This document shows, in pieces, positions 8,652 through 16,642 of a stretch of DNA of 53,711 nucleotides. Positions within the stretch are counted from its first letter, which is position 1; the number at the start of each line of letters is the position of its first letter. The DNA comes from Enterobacteriaceae bacterium UBA2655 (GTDB lineage Bacteria > Pseudomonadota > Gammaproteobacteria > Enterobacterales > Enterobacteriaceae): the NCBI GenBank assembly GCA_002359495.1, contig DENB01000050.1, positions 1 through 53,711 of the forward strand. Reading direction: 5' to 3'. The notes beneath the pieces were generated by a model that had not been told where the DNA came from, searched no databases, and saw only the letters and a program-made list of their open reading frames with translations. A program made the position numbers and the translations under genes.

Positions 8652-9161
8652 TCAAGGTTGATCGCGCTGGATCAACACGAACTGACGCGCCTGACGCGCC
8701 AGAGGAATGCCGGGATGGCGGTGGATCGTCTGCACTTCGCCAACCAGCACAACGTGATTGTTCAGCACAAATCGGTTCTGCAACTGGCAATCGAAGCTGG
8801 CGACGGCCCTCTTCAGCTGCGGGCTGGCGGGCGATTCATGCGTCCAGTCGTCGTCGAAGGGGTCGCTATCAACCTGCGGCATCGCGAAGCGCAGCGCCAG
8901 CGGCTTTTGCACTTCAGAAAGCACATTAATGCTGAAGCGGCGGTTCTCTTCAATCGCCGTGCAGATTGGGCTGTCGCGACGCAGCGAAATCATCATCAGC
9001 GGCGGTTCGCCGGAGACGGAAATCATGGCGTTCGCCGTGACGGCCGCGCTGCCGCCGGGTCCGGCCGTTGCAACAATATTGACGCCGGCCACGCAGCTCT
9101 CCGTCGCGTGGAGAAAGGCGTCGCGCGCGCTCAGCGGTAACTCTTTTACGGAAGAAGACAT
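8652..9161 (-). CDS. Flavin reductase-like FMN-binding protein
   Basis: A 169-residue flavin reductase domain protein (HpaC/RutF type). The typical pattern is present: VNIVATAGPGG, TANAMISVSGEPPLMMISL and the NVLSE segment. Such proteins use NAD(P)H to reduce free FMN or FAD for a two-component monooxygenase. No large oxygenase subunit (HpaB, RutA or luciferase type) is visible nearby; the FMO at 19.7 kb normally reduces its own FAD. This looks like an orphan reductase, or its partner lies elsewhere. The gene is divergent from the RidA-like gene, with about 245 bases between them that contain a palindrome. Confidence 0.85.
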   Translation of the reverse strand: MSSSVKELPLSARDAFLHATESCVAGVNIVATAGPGGSAAVTANAMISVSGEPPLMMISLRRDSPICTAIEENRRFSINVLSEVQKPLALRFAMPQVDSDPFDDDWTHESPASPQLKRAVASFDCQLQNRFVLNNHVVLVGEVQTIHRHPGIPLARQARQFVLIQRDQP

Positions 9162-9195
9162 CGCCAGTTCCTCAAACCAGGGAAAACTGAGTATG

Positions 9196-9205
9196 TCCGT
9201 ACGGA
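9196..9205. promoter_or_regulatory. Palindrome TCCGTACGGA in a divergent promoter region
   Basis: A perfect 10-base palindrome lies 35 bases upstream of the flavin reductase start, within the intergenic region shared with the RidA operon. It could be an operator for both units. The LysR regulator at 11.7-12.6 kb is the only obvious local candidate, although LysR sites usually have a T-N11-A form. Confidence 0.3.
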
Positions 9206-9408
9206 AATGGAAGATAAATGTGTATTTTATTAGGCTCAGGCCTCAAAAAAACGAGCCTCGGGCAGGCCAGTTTTTCCTTATCCTCTGTAGATAAAAAACA
9301 TTATTTATTTTCACTCGGCGCTGCCCCAAAAATAGGTCAATCCCGAGCTGGTTACGCGCATACGGCGCATCCGGTTTCGCCACTCTCTCGCCACGAAAGG
9401 AAATGACC

Positions 9409-9828
9409 ATGAGTCAACCGACCCATACCCGCATCCGCATGTTTAATACTAAAGATACGTACCCTAATCAGTCGCTGAATAACGATCTCTGCCAGGCGGT
9501 GCGTGCCGGAAATACCGTATATGTGCGCGGCCAGGTCGGAACGGACTTCAACGGCAATCTGGTGGGGCTGGGCGATCCCGGCTTACAGGCGCAGCAGGCG
9601 ATGAAAAACATCAAGCAGCTGTTAGCAGAGGCGGGAAGCGATCTCAGCCATATCGTCAAAACCACAACCTATATTATCGACCCGCGCTATCGCGAGCCGG
9701 TTTATCAGGAAGTCGGCAAATGGCTGAAAGGCGTCTTCCCCATCTCTACCGGGCTGGTGGTTTCTGCGCTGGCGCAGCCGCAGTGGCTGGTGGAAATCGA
9801 TGTTATCGCCGTGATCCCGGAGGCATGA
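9409..9828 (+). CDS. RidA/YjgF-family protein
   Basis: About 139 residues, the normal size for the Rid family. Family segments are visible: VRAGNTVYVRGQVG, the LVGLGDPGLQAQQAM helix and the final IDVIAVIPEA. Many Rid proteins hydrolyse reactive imines or enamines from amino-acid breakdown. The Arg that binds the substrate carboxylate in true RidA (within a P-x-R-S/T segment) seems to be missing; the matching place reads FPISTGLVV. A non-archetypal Rid subgroup is therefore likelier, and imine deaminase activity is doubtful. I chose ATG 9409 over ATG 9403 because GAAAGG at 9395-9400 is 8 bases away from it. The next gene starts one base after the stop. Confidence 0.88.
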   Translation: MSQPTHTRIRMFNTKDTYPNQSLNNDLCQAVRAGNTVYVRGQVGTDFNGNLVGLGDPGLQAQQAMKNIKQLLAEAGSDLSHIVKTTTYIIDPRYREPVYQEVGKWLKGVFPISTGLVVSALAQPQWLVEIDVIAVIPEA

Positions 9829-9829
9829 T

Positions 9830-10507
9830 ATGACTTTTTCTATCGCCGGATTTTGCCCGCGCAGCGGCCAGTACGGCATCGCGCTCAGCTCGTCCAGCAT
9901 GGCGGTGGCGGCGCGCTGCCCATGGCTGATGAGCGGCGTGGGCGCGGTCTCCAGCCAGAACGTCACATTGCCGTCGCTCGGCCCGAAAATTCTGGCGCGT
10001 CTGGCGCAGGGAGAAAAGGCGGCTGACGCGCTCGGCGCCGTGATGGCGGAAGAACCCTGGGCGGACTGGCGGCAGGTGACGGTGCTGGATGGTCAGGGCG
10101 AAAGCGCGGTCTTTTCCGGCGCGCGGACGCTGGGCATTAATCACACCCTCCAGGGCGTGAACTGCGTCGCCGCCGGCAACATGCTGGCCGATACCCGGGT
10201 CATCGACGCGATGGTCGACAGCTTCAGCGCCGATCCGGCTTTGTCGCTGGGCGACAGGCTGATCGCCGCGCTGCAGGCGGGCTTGCAGGCTGGCGGCGAA
10301 GCCGGGCCTGTTTTCTCAGCCGGAATGAAAGTGGTCAGCAGCGAAAGCTGGCCGCTGACCGATCTGCGCGTCGACTGGCATGAAAAGGATGCGATCGCCG
10401 AGCTGGCGCGCCTGTGGCAATTGTGGCAGCCGCAGAGCGAAGCCTATCTGATGCGCGCGGTAAATCCCTCCGAGGCGCCGAGCTATGGCGTGCCGGGCGA
10501 TGAATAA
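9830..10507 (+). CDS. DUF1028 family protein
   Basis: A 225-residue protein with the DUF1028 signature: SIAGFCPRSGQYGIALSSSS at the start, GAVSSQN, then the NCVAAGNML segment and the GGEAGPVFSAG region. DUF1028 proteins resemble N-terminal nucleophile hydrolases and are often encoded with peptidases, Rid proteins or acetylornithine-deacetylase-like enzymes. The reaction is unknown. Here the gene sits between a Rid gene and an ArgE-like gene, and its stop overlaps the next start, so the three are translated together. A role in removing an amide or acyl group from a nitrogen compound is a reasonable guess, not shown. Confidence 0.88.
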   Translation: MTFSIAGFCPRSGQYGIALSSSSMAVAARCPWLMSGVGAVSSQNVTLPSLGPKILARLAQGEKAADALGAVMAEEPWADWRQVTVLDGQGESAVFSGARTLGINHTLQGVNCVAAGNMLADTRVIDAMVDSFSADPALSLGDRLIAALQAGLQAGGEAGPVFSAGMKVVSSESWPLTDLRVDWHEKDAIAELARLWQLWQPQSEAYLMRAVNPSEAPSYGVPGDE

Positions 10508-11651
10508 TCCCACTACGCGCGCGTTGCTGGCCGATCTTATCGCTTTCGATACCGTCAGTCGCCACAGCAACCTGGCGCTGATCGACTATGTGCAGCGCTA
10601 TCTGGCGCATTACGGCGTCGACAGTCAGCTGTTGCCGGACGCCAGCGGCCGGAAAGCCAATTTACTGGCGGCGATCGGCCCGCAGGACAAGCCGGGCATC
10701 GTGCTCTCCGGCCATACCGATGTGGTGCCGGTCGACGGTCAGCAGTGGCAAAGCGATCCTTTCTGCTTACAGGAGCGCGAAGGCCGCTTTTATGGGCGCG
10801 GCGCGGCGGACATGAAAAGCTGGCTGGCGGCGGTGCTGGCGCTGGTACCGCAACTAACGGTGCAACCGTTGCGCGCGCCGGTCTGGATCGCCTTCAGCTA
10901 CGACGAAGAGGTCGGCTGCAAAGGCGTGCCGGGATTGCTGGAGCATCTTGCCACGCTGCCCTGTCTGCCTGCAGCCTGCATCGTCGGCGAGCCGACGGAG
11001 ATGCGGCCGATCCTCGGCCACAAAGGCAAAATCGCAATGCGCTGCGTTGTCAGCGGTCACGCCAGCCATTCGGCCTACACGCCGCAGGGCGTCAACGCCA
11101 TTGAATACGCGGTGCGCATTATCCAGCGGCTGATGGCGCAGGCTGAGCAGCTGCGGATGGAGCAGAATCTGGCGTTCGACCCGCCGTTTTCAACCTTGCA
11201 GACCGGCGTGATTCATGGCGGCGAAGCGCTGAATATCGTGCCCGCGCATTGCGCATTTGACTTTGAAATCCGTACTTTGCCGGGCGTGGATGCGCAGCCG
11301 ATGATCGAGACGTTGCAGAAGTGGTGCCGGGAACAGCTGCTGCCAGAAATGCGGAAAATCTCCCCGTCTTGCGATATCCAGTTCAGCCGTCTAAGCCATT
11401 ATCCCGGCCTGCAAACGCAAAAAGCCGGGATGATCGACGATATTCTCGCGTTGCTGCCTGCGCCGGAAACCCTGAGCACGGTGGCGTTCGGTACGGAAGG
11501 CGGGCTGTTCCAGCAGCACGGCATCCCGACGCTGGTATGCGGTCCGGGAGCCATGGCGCAGGGCCATAAACCGGATGAATTTGTCAGCGCCGTGCAGCTG
11601 GCGGAGTGCGACTATTTCTTGTTACGCCTGTGCCGCTGGCTCCAGGCGTAA
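10500..11651 (+). CDS. M20-family deacylase, acetylornithine deacetylase-like
   Basis: A 383-residue zinc amidohydrolase of the ArgE/DapE family. Metal and catalytic residues are in place: GHTD (His72, Asp74), GAADMK (Asp104), the catalytic YDEE pair (Glu136, Glu137) and GEPTE (Glu164). A dimerisation domain follows at about 175-285. ArgE removes acetyl from N-acetylornithine; with an ABC importer, Rid and DUF1028 neighbours this copy is more likely catabolic and may act on another N-acyl amino compound. I chose ATG 10500, which overlaps the DUF1028 stop, over ATG 10485, which overlaps it by more. It converges with the LysR gene, leaving 8 bases between stops and no visible terminator. Confidence 0.9.
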   Translation: MNNPTTRALLADLIAFDTVSRHSNLALIDYVQRYLAHYGVDSQLLPDASGRKANLLAAIGPQDKPGIVLSGHTDVVPVDGQQWQSDPFCLQEREGRFYGRGAADMKSWLAAVLALVPQLTVQPLRAPVWIAFSYDEEVGCKGVPGLLEHLATLPCLPAACIVGEPTEMRPILGHKGKIAMRCVVSGHASHSAYTPQGVNAIEYAVRIIQRLMAQAEQLRMEQNLAFDPPFSTLQTGVIHGGEALNIVPAHCAFDFEIRTLPGVDAQPMIETLQKWCREQLLPEMRKISPSCDIQFSRLSHYPGLQTQKAGMIDDILALLPAPETLSTVAFGTEGGLFQQHGIPTLVCGPGAMAQGHKPDEFVSAVQLAECDYFLLRLCRWLQA

Positions 11652-11659
11652 CCGGAACC

Positions 11660-12607
11660 TCAGGCGGCTGACAGCGGCGGCATCTCGGAACCGTCGAGAT
11701 GCTCCGGCGTCAGCTCCTGCGACCGACAGTACTCCATAAACAGTCGGGTCGGGCGCGTCGGCTCGGCGTGCCGCAGATGCGCCATCACCAGGCATGAACC
11801 TTCCATCTCGTCGCGAATGGTCACCCGCTTCACGCGCTTGCCGTCATAGGTGAAGTCCGGGAAGGGACGCGTGACCAGCAGGGAGAAACCGAATCCCTGG
11901 CCGACCATGCAGCGCACCATCTCAATAGAGGGCGAGCTGAACGCCACGTTTGGCGACAGCCCTTTCTTTTTGAAAATATCGAGAAAGTAGTTACGGCTCG
12001 GCACCACGTCCAGCAGGATCATCGGCTCGTGGCTCAGCTCTTCCAGACTTACGCTGCTGCGCAGCGCCAGCGGATGGTCGGCGGGCAGCAGCGCGTAGGG
12101 CTTCTGCGGCGCTTTCAGCTGCTCGACGTGCATACTGCCGTCCAGCTCATGACGATAGAGGATCGCCATATCGAAGCGTCCGCGATGCAGGCCGTCGGTC
12201 AACTCATGCTGCTCGCCGTCGTAAATCTGCACCTCGATATTGGGGTAAAGCTTTTTAAAACCGGCGATCAGCTTGGGCATATAGAGCGGGGCGGCGGTTT
12301 CGAAACAGCCCACCGACAGCGTGCCGGCCACCATATCGTTATCCGCCCTGGCGTTCTGTTCAAACTGCCATGACATCCTTAACAGCTCCGCCGCCTTCTC
12401 ATAGAAACGCCGACCCGCCGGCGTAAGAGAGACGCCCTGCGCATGATGGCGGATAAACAGCTGAAGATCGAAACTCTCCTCCAGGCTTTTAATGGCGGTC
12501 GAGATCGACGGCTGGGCGATATGCAGATGGCGTGAAGCCTCAGCGATACTGCGATGCTCCACAACCGTAATGAAGTACTTAAGCTGTCTCAGGGTGAAGT
12601 GTGCCAT
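11660..12607 (-). CDS. LysR-family transcriptional regulator
   Basis: A 315-residue LysR regulator. The winged helix-turn-helix is at about residues 3-62 (LRQLKYFITVVEHRSIAEAS, then the QPSIS recognition helix). The two-lobed effector domain runs from about 92 to 295. The protein probably senses a small metabolite of one of the flanking catabolic blocks. It converges with the RidA-DUF1028-ArgE operon and is divergent from the GH3/ABC operon, so either could be its target. LysR genes usually regulate a divergently oriented neighbour, which favours the GH3 operon at 13.1 kb. No clear T-N11-A site was picked out by eye. Confidence 0.93.
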   Translation of the reverse strand: MAHFTLRQLKYFITVVEHRSIAEASRHLHIAQPSISTAIKSLEESFDLQLFIRHHAQGVSLTPAGRRFYEKAAELLRMSWQFEQNARADNDMVAGTLSVGCFETAAPLYMPKLIAGFKKLYPNIEVQIYDGEQHELTDGLHRGRFDMAILYRHELDGSMHVEQLKAPQKPYALLPADHPLALRSSVSLEELSHEPMILLDVVPSRNYFLDIFKKKGLSPNVAFSSPSIEMVRCMVGQGFGFSLLVTRPFPDFTYDGKRVKRVTIRDEMEGSCLVMAHLRHAEPTRPTRLFMEYCRSQELTPEHLDGSEMPPLSAA

Positions 12608-13072
12608 ATGCAGGTTTTCTCTCTTATTACCCGATTCTTTTTACGCAGGCTGGTGAACGTCCGGGCCGCTGCGTTGCCGCAGTGCGAAAAAGTCAGGGGA
12701 TAGTATTTAGTTATCTCAGCGCTTTCTCTGAAGATAAAAAAGCGATGCATTTATGTATCAGCAATATCTGTGCCAGCTTAATCCGCCTGTAACCGGCTGA
12801 TTTTTCCTGCCGCCAGCCGGGATTTGCCTCAGTCCGGTGCAAGTGAACCATTAGCGTGCAGCGGGCGGCGCTGTTTCGGGGCAACCAGAAAGCGGAAAAA
12901 TCCAGTGCCAGCCTTAACGTTTCAGCTTTCACCGGCGTTTGGCATGGATAGTTTTTTTAACTCCAATGACAAGCAAATTACTTCTTTCTCCTGGTTTCGC
13001 CCCCGGTCCATAGTGATCGCCAGCTAACCCTATGGCGCCGGAAAGCGCTCAATCAGGACAGGAAAAGAAGGC
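12608..13072. other. Divergent promoter region between LysR and GH3 genes
   Basis: I found no gene in this 465-base gap; the short open frames have no protein-like pattern. It should hold the promoters of both the LysR gene and the GH3/ABC operon. A CCGGCTGATTTTTCCTGCCG stretch at 12792-12813 can form a weak hairpin. No operator could be defined with confidence. Confidence 0.4.
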
Positions 13073-15442
13073 ATGAGCACTCAGTTGTTTCAGCAAGGGG
13101 ATTTTTTATCCTTAGCCAAATCAATGACGCCGGAAGAGCTGGGCGATATTCTCAGCGGCCATGGCATGTGGAAAACCGAAGCGAACGCGCGCCTGGGCAT
13201 TCCGCGCATCATCATGACCGACGGCACTTACGGCGTTCGCTATTCGATCCAGCAAATTGAGCAGGACGAAAAGGGTGGTCAGGATTTCGAAGCCTTCCTG
13301 AACGTGGTTAATCAGCGCGCCAAAGATATCGAAGTGGCCTGGGGCACCATGAAGCCCGCCACCTGTTTTCCTAACGGCTCCAGCTTCGCCTGTAGCTGGG
13401 ATGTGGAGCTGGCGCAGACGCTGGGCGATGCGCTGGGTCAGGAGTGTCAGCATCTTGGCATCAACCTGCTGCTCGGGCCGGGGATTAACATTCGCCGTAC
13501 GCCGCTCGGCGGCCGCAGCTATGAATACTATTCCGAAGACCCGCTGATCAGCGGAGAGATCGCGACCGGCGTGATTAACGGCCTGCAATCTCAGGGCGTC
13601 GGCGCCTCGCTGAAGCATTTCGCCTGTAATAACTCGGAAGTTGAACGCACCAGCATGGATTCGATCGTCGATGAGCGGGCGCTGCGTGAAATCTATCTGC
13701 GCGGTTTTGAGCGCGCGATAAAGCAGTCGCAGCCCTGGACGGTAATGAGTTCTTATAACCGGCTTAACGGCGTTCATACCGCAGAAAACAGCTGGCTGCT
13801 TAACGATGTATTGCGCAACGAGTGGGGCTTTACCGGCGTAGTCGTCGCGGACTGGCACGGCATCAAAAACCGTCCGGCGTCGCTGCTGGCCGGTAACGAT
13901 CTCGATATGCCGGAGAGCGAAACGCGCAAGGCACAGCTGGTGAGCGCCCTGAAAAGCGGCGAGCTCAGCCGCGAACCGGCCGAGCTTTCAGCCGTGCGCG
14001 TACTTAATCTGGTTCAGCTCGCGAAAGCCGCTGAGCGGCCGAACTCGCCAATGGACTTCGATGCGCATCACGCGCTGGCGCGTCGGATGGTGGCGGAATC
14101 GATCGTGCTGCTGAAAAACCAACAGCAGGCGCTGCCGCTGACGCCGGAGAGCTGCCAGCGGTTGTTGATTGTCGGAGAAGGGGCGAAAAAACCGGTTATT
14201 CAGGGTTCGGGCTGCGCCACCACCACCCCGACGCGGATCGATATTCCTTATGACGAAATTCTTAAGCTGTGCGGCGATACCATCAGCGTGAGCTGGCGCC
14301 AGGGCACCAGCGACGACGCCGGAGAACTTTCCGCGCTGCGTGATGAAGCCTGCGCCGCCGCGCGTGACGCCGATCGCGTGCTGGTGTTCGTTAACAGCGA
14401 AGATGGCTATGACGGCGAAGGATCGGACCGCCGAACGCTGGGCCTGCAACAGGGTCACGATGAATTGATTAGCGCGCTGGCGGCCGTCAATGACAAGGTG
14501 ATCGTGGTGCTGGCGAACCCGGACGCGGTGGTGATGCCGTGGCTGGAGGAAGTGAGCGCCGTGGTGGAAACCTTCTATGCCGGCCAGGCGATGGGCGGCG
14601 GTCTGGCGGATGTGCTGCTGGGCGTGGTCAATCCCTGCGGCAAGCTGACCGTGACCTTTCCGCAACGTATCGATGATATTCCGGGCTGGCACAGCTATCC
14701 GGGCGAAAATGGCCGTCACTATTACAGCGAAGGTATTTTCGTCGGCTATCGCTGGTATGACAAACGCAAGGTGGAACCGCTATTCCCGTTCGGCTTCGGC
14801 CTGAGCTACAGCGAATTCGTTTACAGCGACATCGCGGTGAACCGCGACACGCTGCGCGCAGGCGAGACGGTTGAGGTCAGCTTTACCCTGACCAATAGCG
14901 GCGCGCGCGCCGGAAAAGAGATTTGCCAGCTCTACAGCCGCTATCCTCACTCCACGCGCGCCCGCGCCGTTCAGGAGCTGCGCGCTTTTTGCAAAGTCGA
15001 GCTGCAGCCTGGCGAGCAGCGCCGCGTAACCTTAATGCTGCCCGCCGACGATCTGCGCTATTACCATACCGGCCGCCAGCAGTGGATCCTGGAGGAGGGC
15101 GCGATAGTACTGAGCGTCGGCGCGCATTCACGTCAGCTGCCGCTGCAGGCGGAGCTGCGCTGCGACAGCAAGGTCGCCCGCTACCGTCTGATTTCCCGCG
15201 ATACCCAGCCGATTTTCGTGCTGGACAACCCGCTGGCGCGCGAACATTTCAACCGCTTCCTGCAACAGCAGCTTAAGGTTTCGGCCCCGGATGCCGACCG
15301 CATGCTGGAACATTGCAGAAACTCATTTTTCAGTATTTTCACCACCTTTGATCGTCGCTTCCGTCAGCGCTTCGCTGATGAAGCGATTGAACAGCTGATC
15401 GCGTCGGTTAACCGCGCCATCAGAGAGCAGGAAACCGAGTAA
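13073..15442 (+). CDS. Glycoside hydrolase family 3 enzyme (beta-glucosidase-like)
   Basis: A 789-residue GH3 enzyme without a signal peptide, so probably cytoplasmic. The order is an N-terminal barrel with GPGINIRRTPLGGR, the KHF motif at 181-183 and nucleophile Asp260 in VVVADWHG; an alpha/beta sandwich domain (about 345-575) with an EDGYDGEGSD loop carrying the likely acid/base Glu; and a C-terminal fibronectin-III-like domain (about 615-700). A further 70-80 residues follow. The fold and order match beta-glucosidases that act on plant glucosides. It is the first gene of an apparent operon with an ABC importer, so it probably processes an imported glycoside. Confidence 0.93.
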   Translation: MSTQLFQQGDFLSLAKSMTPEELGDILSGHGMWKTEANARLGIPRIIMTDGTYGVRYSIQQIEQDEKGGQDFEAFLNVVNQRAKDIEVAWGTMKPATCFPNGSSFACSWDVELAQTLGDALGQECQHLGINLLLGPGINIRRTPLGGRSYEYYSEDPLISGEIATGVINGLQSQGVGASLKHFACNNSEVERTSMDSIVDERALREIYLRGFERAIKQSQPWTVMSSYNRLNGVHTAENSWLLNDVLRNEWGFTGVVVADWHGIKNRPASLLAGNDLDMPESETRKAQLVSALKSGELSREPAELSAVRVLNLVQLAKAAERPNSPMDFDAHHALARRMVAESIVLLKNQQQALPLTPESCQRLLIVGEGAKKPVIQGSGCATTTPTRIDIPYDEILKLCGDTISVSWRQGTSDDAGELSALRDEACAAARDADRVLVFVNSEDGYDGEGSDRRTLGLQQGHDELISALAAVNDKVIVVLANPDAVVMPWLEEVSAVVETFYAGQAMGGGLADVLLGVVNPCGKLTVTFPQRIDDIPGWHSYPGENGRHYYSEGIFVGYRWYDKRKVEPLFPFGFGLSYSEFVYSDIAVNRDTLRAGETVEVSFTLTNSGARAGKEICQLYSRYPHSTRARAVQELRAFCKVELQPGEQRRVTLMLPADDLRYYHTGRQQWILEEGAIVLSVGAHSRQLPLQAELRCDSKVARYRLISRDTQPIFVLDNPLAREHFNRFLQQQLKVSAPDADRMLEHCRNSFFSIFTTFDRRFRQRFADEAIEQLIASVNRAIREQETE

Positions 15443-15450
15443 AAAAACAG

Positions 15451-15470
15451 CGGCGCGCGCCTGCGCGCCG
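15451..15470 (+). other. GC hairpin between the GH3 and binding-protein genes
   Basis: CGGCGCGC and GCGCGCCG pair perfectly around GCCT, 8 bases after the GH3 stop. There is no T run behind it. It may stabilise or partly end the upstream message within the operon. Confidence 0.5.
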
Positions 15471-15507
15471 ACAATAACAACGTTTCGCTATGCAGACGGG
15501 GATCAGA

Positions 15508-16593
15508 ATGAAAGAGAATAACGCGTACACGCGCCGCGACGCGCTGAAACTGGGCATCGGCGCTGCCGTCACCGCGGCGGTCGCGCCGATGATCATCAGC
15601 CGACCGGCGCGGGCGGCGGAGGTCACCAGCCTGACCGTCGCCGATGTCGGCGGCCCTTACGGCAGCGGTTTCGGCAAAGCTTTTTATAAGCCGTTCGAAG
15701 AAGCCACCGGCATCAAAATCGTCAACACCGTGCTCGGCCCGGATCCGGTGCCGCAGTTTCAGATGATGGTGGACACCAAAAACTACCTGTTCGACGTGGC
15801 GCTGCTCAACCCCGAGCATCTGGTGCGCCTGAACAAGATGCCGAAGCCATATCTGGAAGATCTGCATTTGCAGGTGCCGGACCCGGAAAATTACGTGAAA
15901 GGCGCCATTACGCCGCAGTTCGGCGGCGTCAGCATCTACGCGCTGGCGATGGGCTATCGCACCGATACCTTCGCGGGCAAAGCCGCGCCGACCAACTGGG
16001 TCGATTTCTGGAATACCGATAAATTCAAAGGCCGTCGCGGCTTATGGCGCAGCCCGGTCTGTACGCTGGAGCTGGCGCTATTGGCGGATGGGGTCGACCC
16101 GAAAAAACTCTATCCGCTGGATGTCGATCGCGCCTTCCACAGCCTGGATAAAATCCGTAACAGCATCGATGTCTGGTGGACCAGCGGCGCACAGGCGACG
16201 CAAATGCTGCAAAGCGGCGAGCTGGATCTGATGAGCATCTGGAGCACCCGCGCGCAGACCGCCATCGACGCCGGCACGCCCGCATCCATCGCCTGGGGTC
16301 AGGGCCTGTATAACATCGACGGCTTCACCATTCCTCACGGCAGCCCGAAAGTGGAAGCGGCGCGCAAGTTCATCCAGTTCTGTATGGATGCCAAACGCCA
16401 GTCGCTCTATACCAACGATCTGGCCTGCGGCCCGACCAACATCAAAGCCTACGACTTTATCGATAAGCAAAAGGCGACCCTGTTGCCGACCGCGCCCGAT
16501 CACGTCCAGGGCTTAACGCTGCTGGGCGCGGATTACTGGGGCGAACATCAGGTAGCGCTGACTGAACGCTTTGAAAAGTGGGTAATGAGTTAA
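15508..16593 (+). CDS. ABC substrate-binding protein, Tat-exported, PotD/family-1 type
   Basis: About 361 residues of an extracellular solute-binding protein related to PotD/PotF. The N-terminus is a twin-arginine signal: YTRRDALKLG with Arg9-Arg10, a hydrophobic stretch and a PARAAE cleavage region near residue 38. Export as a folded protein is therefore likely. The closely spaced permease and ATPase genes show it feeds a PotABCD-type importer. Polyamines are the best-known cargo of this family, but close relatives carry other organic cations or small organics, and the GH3 and FMO neighbours point elsewhere. I prefer ATG 15508, with GGGGA seven bases before it, over ATG 15490, which has no ribosome site. 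Confidence 0.9.
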   Translation: MKENNAYTRRDALKLGIGAAVTAAVAPMIISRPARAAEVTSLTVADVGGPYGSGFGKAFYKPFEEATGIKIVNTVLGPDPVPQFQMMVDTKNYLFDVALLNPEHLVRLNKMPKPYLEDLHLQVPDPENYVKGAITPQFGGVSIYALAMGYRTDTFAGKAAPTNWVDFWNTDKFKGRRGLWRSPVCTLELALLADGVDPKKLYPLDVDRAFHSLDKIRNSIDVWWTSGAQATQMLQSGELDLMSIWSTRAQTAIDAGTPASIAWGQGLYNIDGFTIPHGSPKVEAARKFIQFCMDAKRQSLYTNDLACGPTNIKAYDFIDKQKATLLPTAPDHVQGLTLLGADYWGEHQVALTERFEKWVMS

Positions 16594-16600
16594 GGCTGAA

Positions 16601-16620
16601 GGTAGCGCCTCCGCGCTACC
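16601..16620 (+). other. Perfect intercistronic hairpin after the binding-protein gene
   Basis: GGTAGCGC - CTCC - GCGCTACC forms an 8-bp stem with a 4-base loop, 8 bases after the binding-protein stop and just before the permease. No T run follows. Such hairpins commonly protect the binding-protein message, so that more binding protein than permease is made. Confidence 0.6.
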
Positions 16621-16642
16621 GGGCATGACCGGAGGAAAGATT

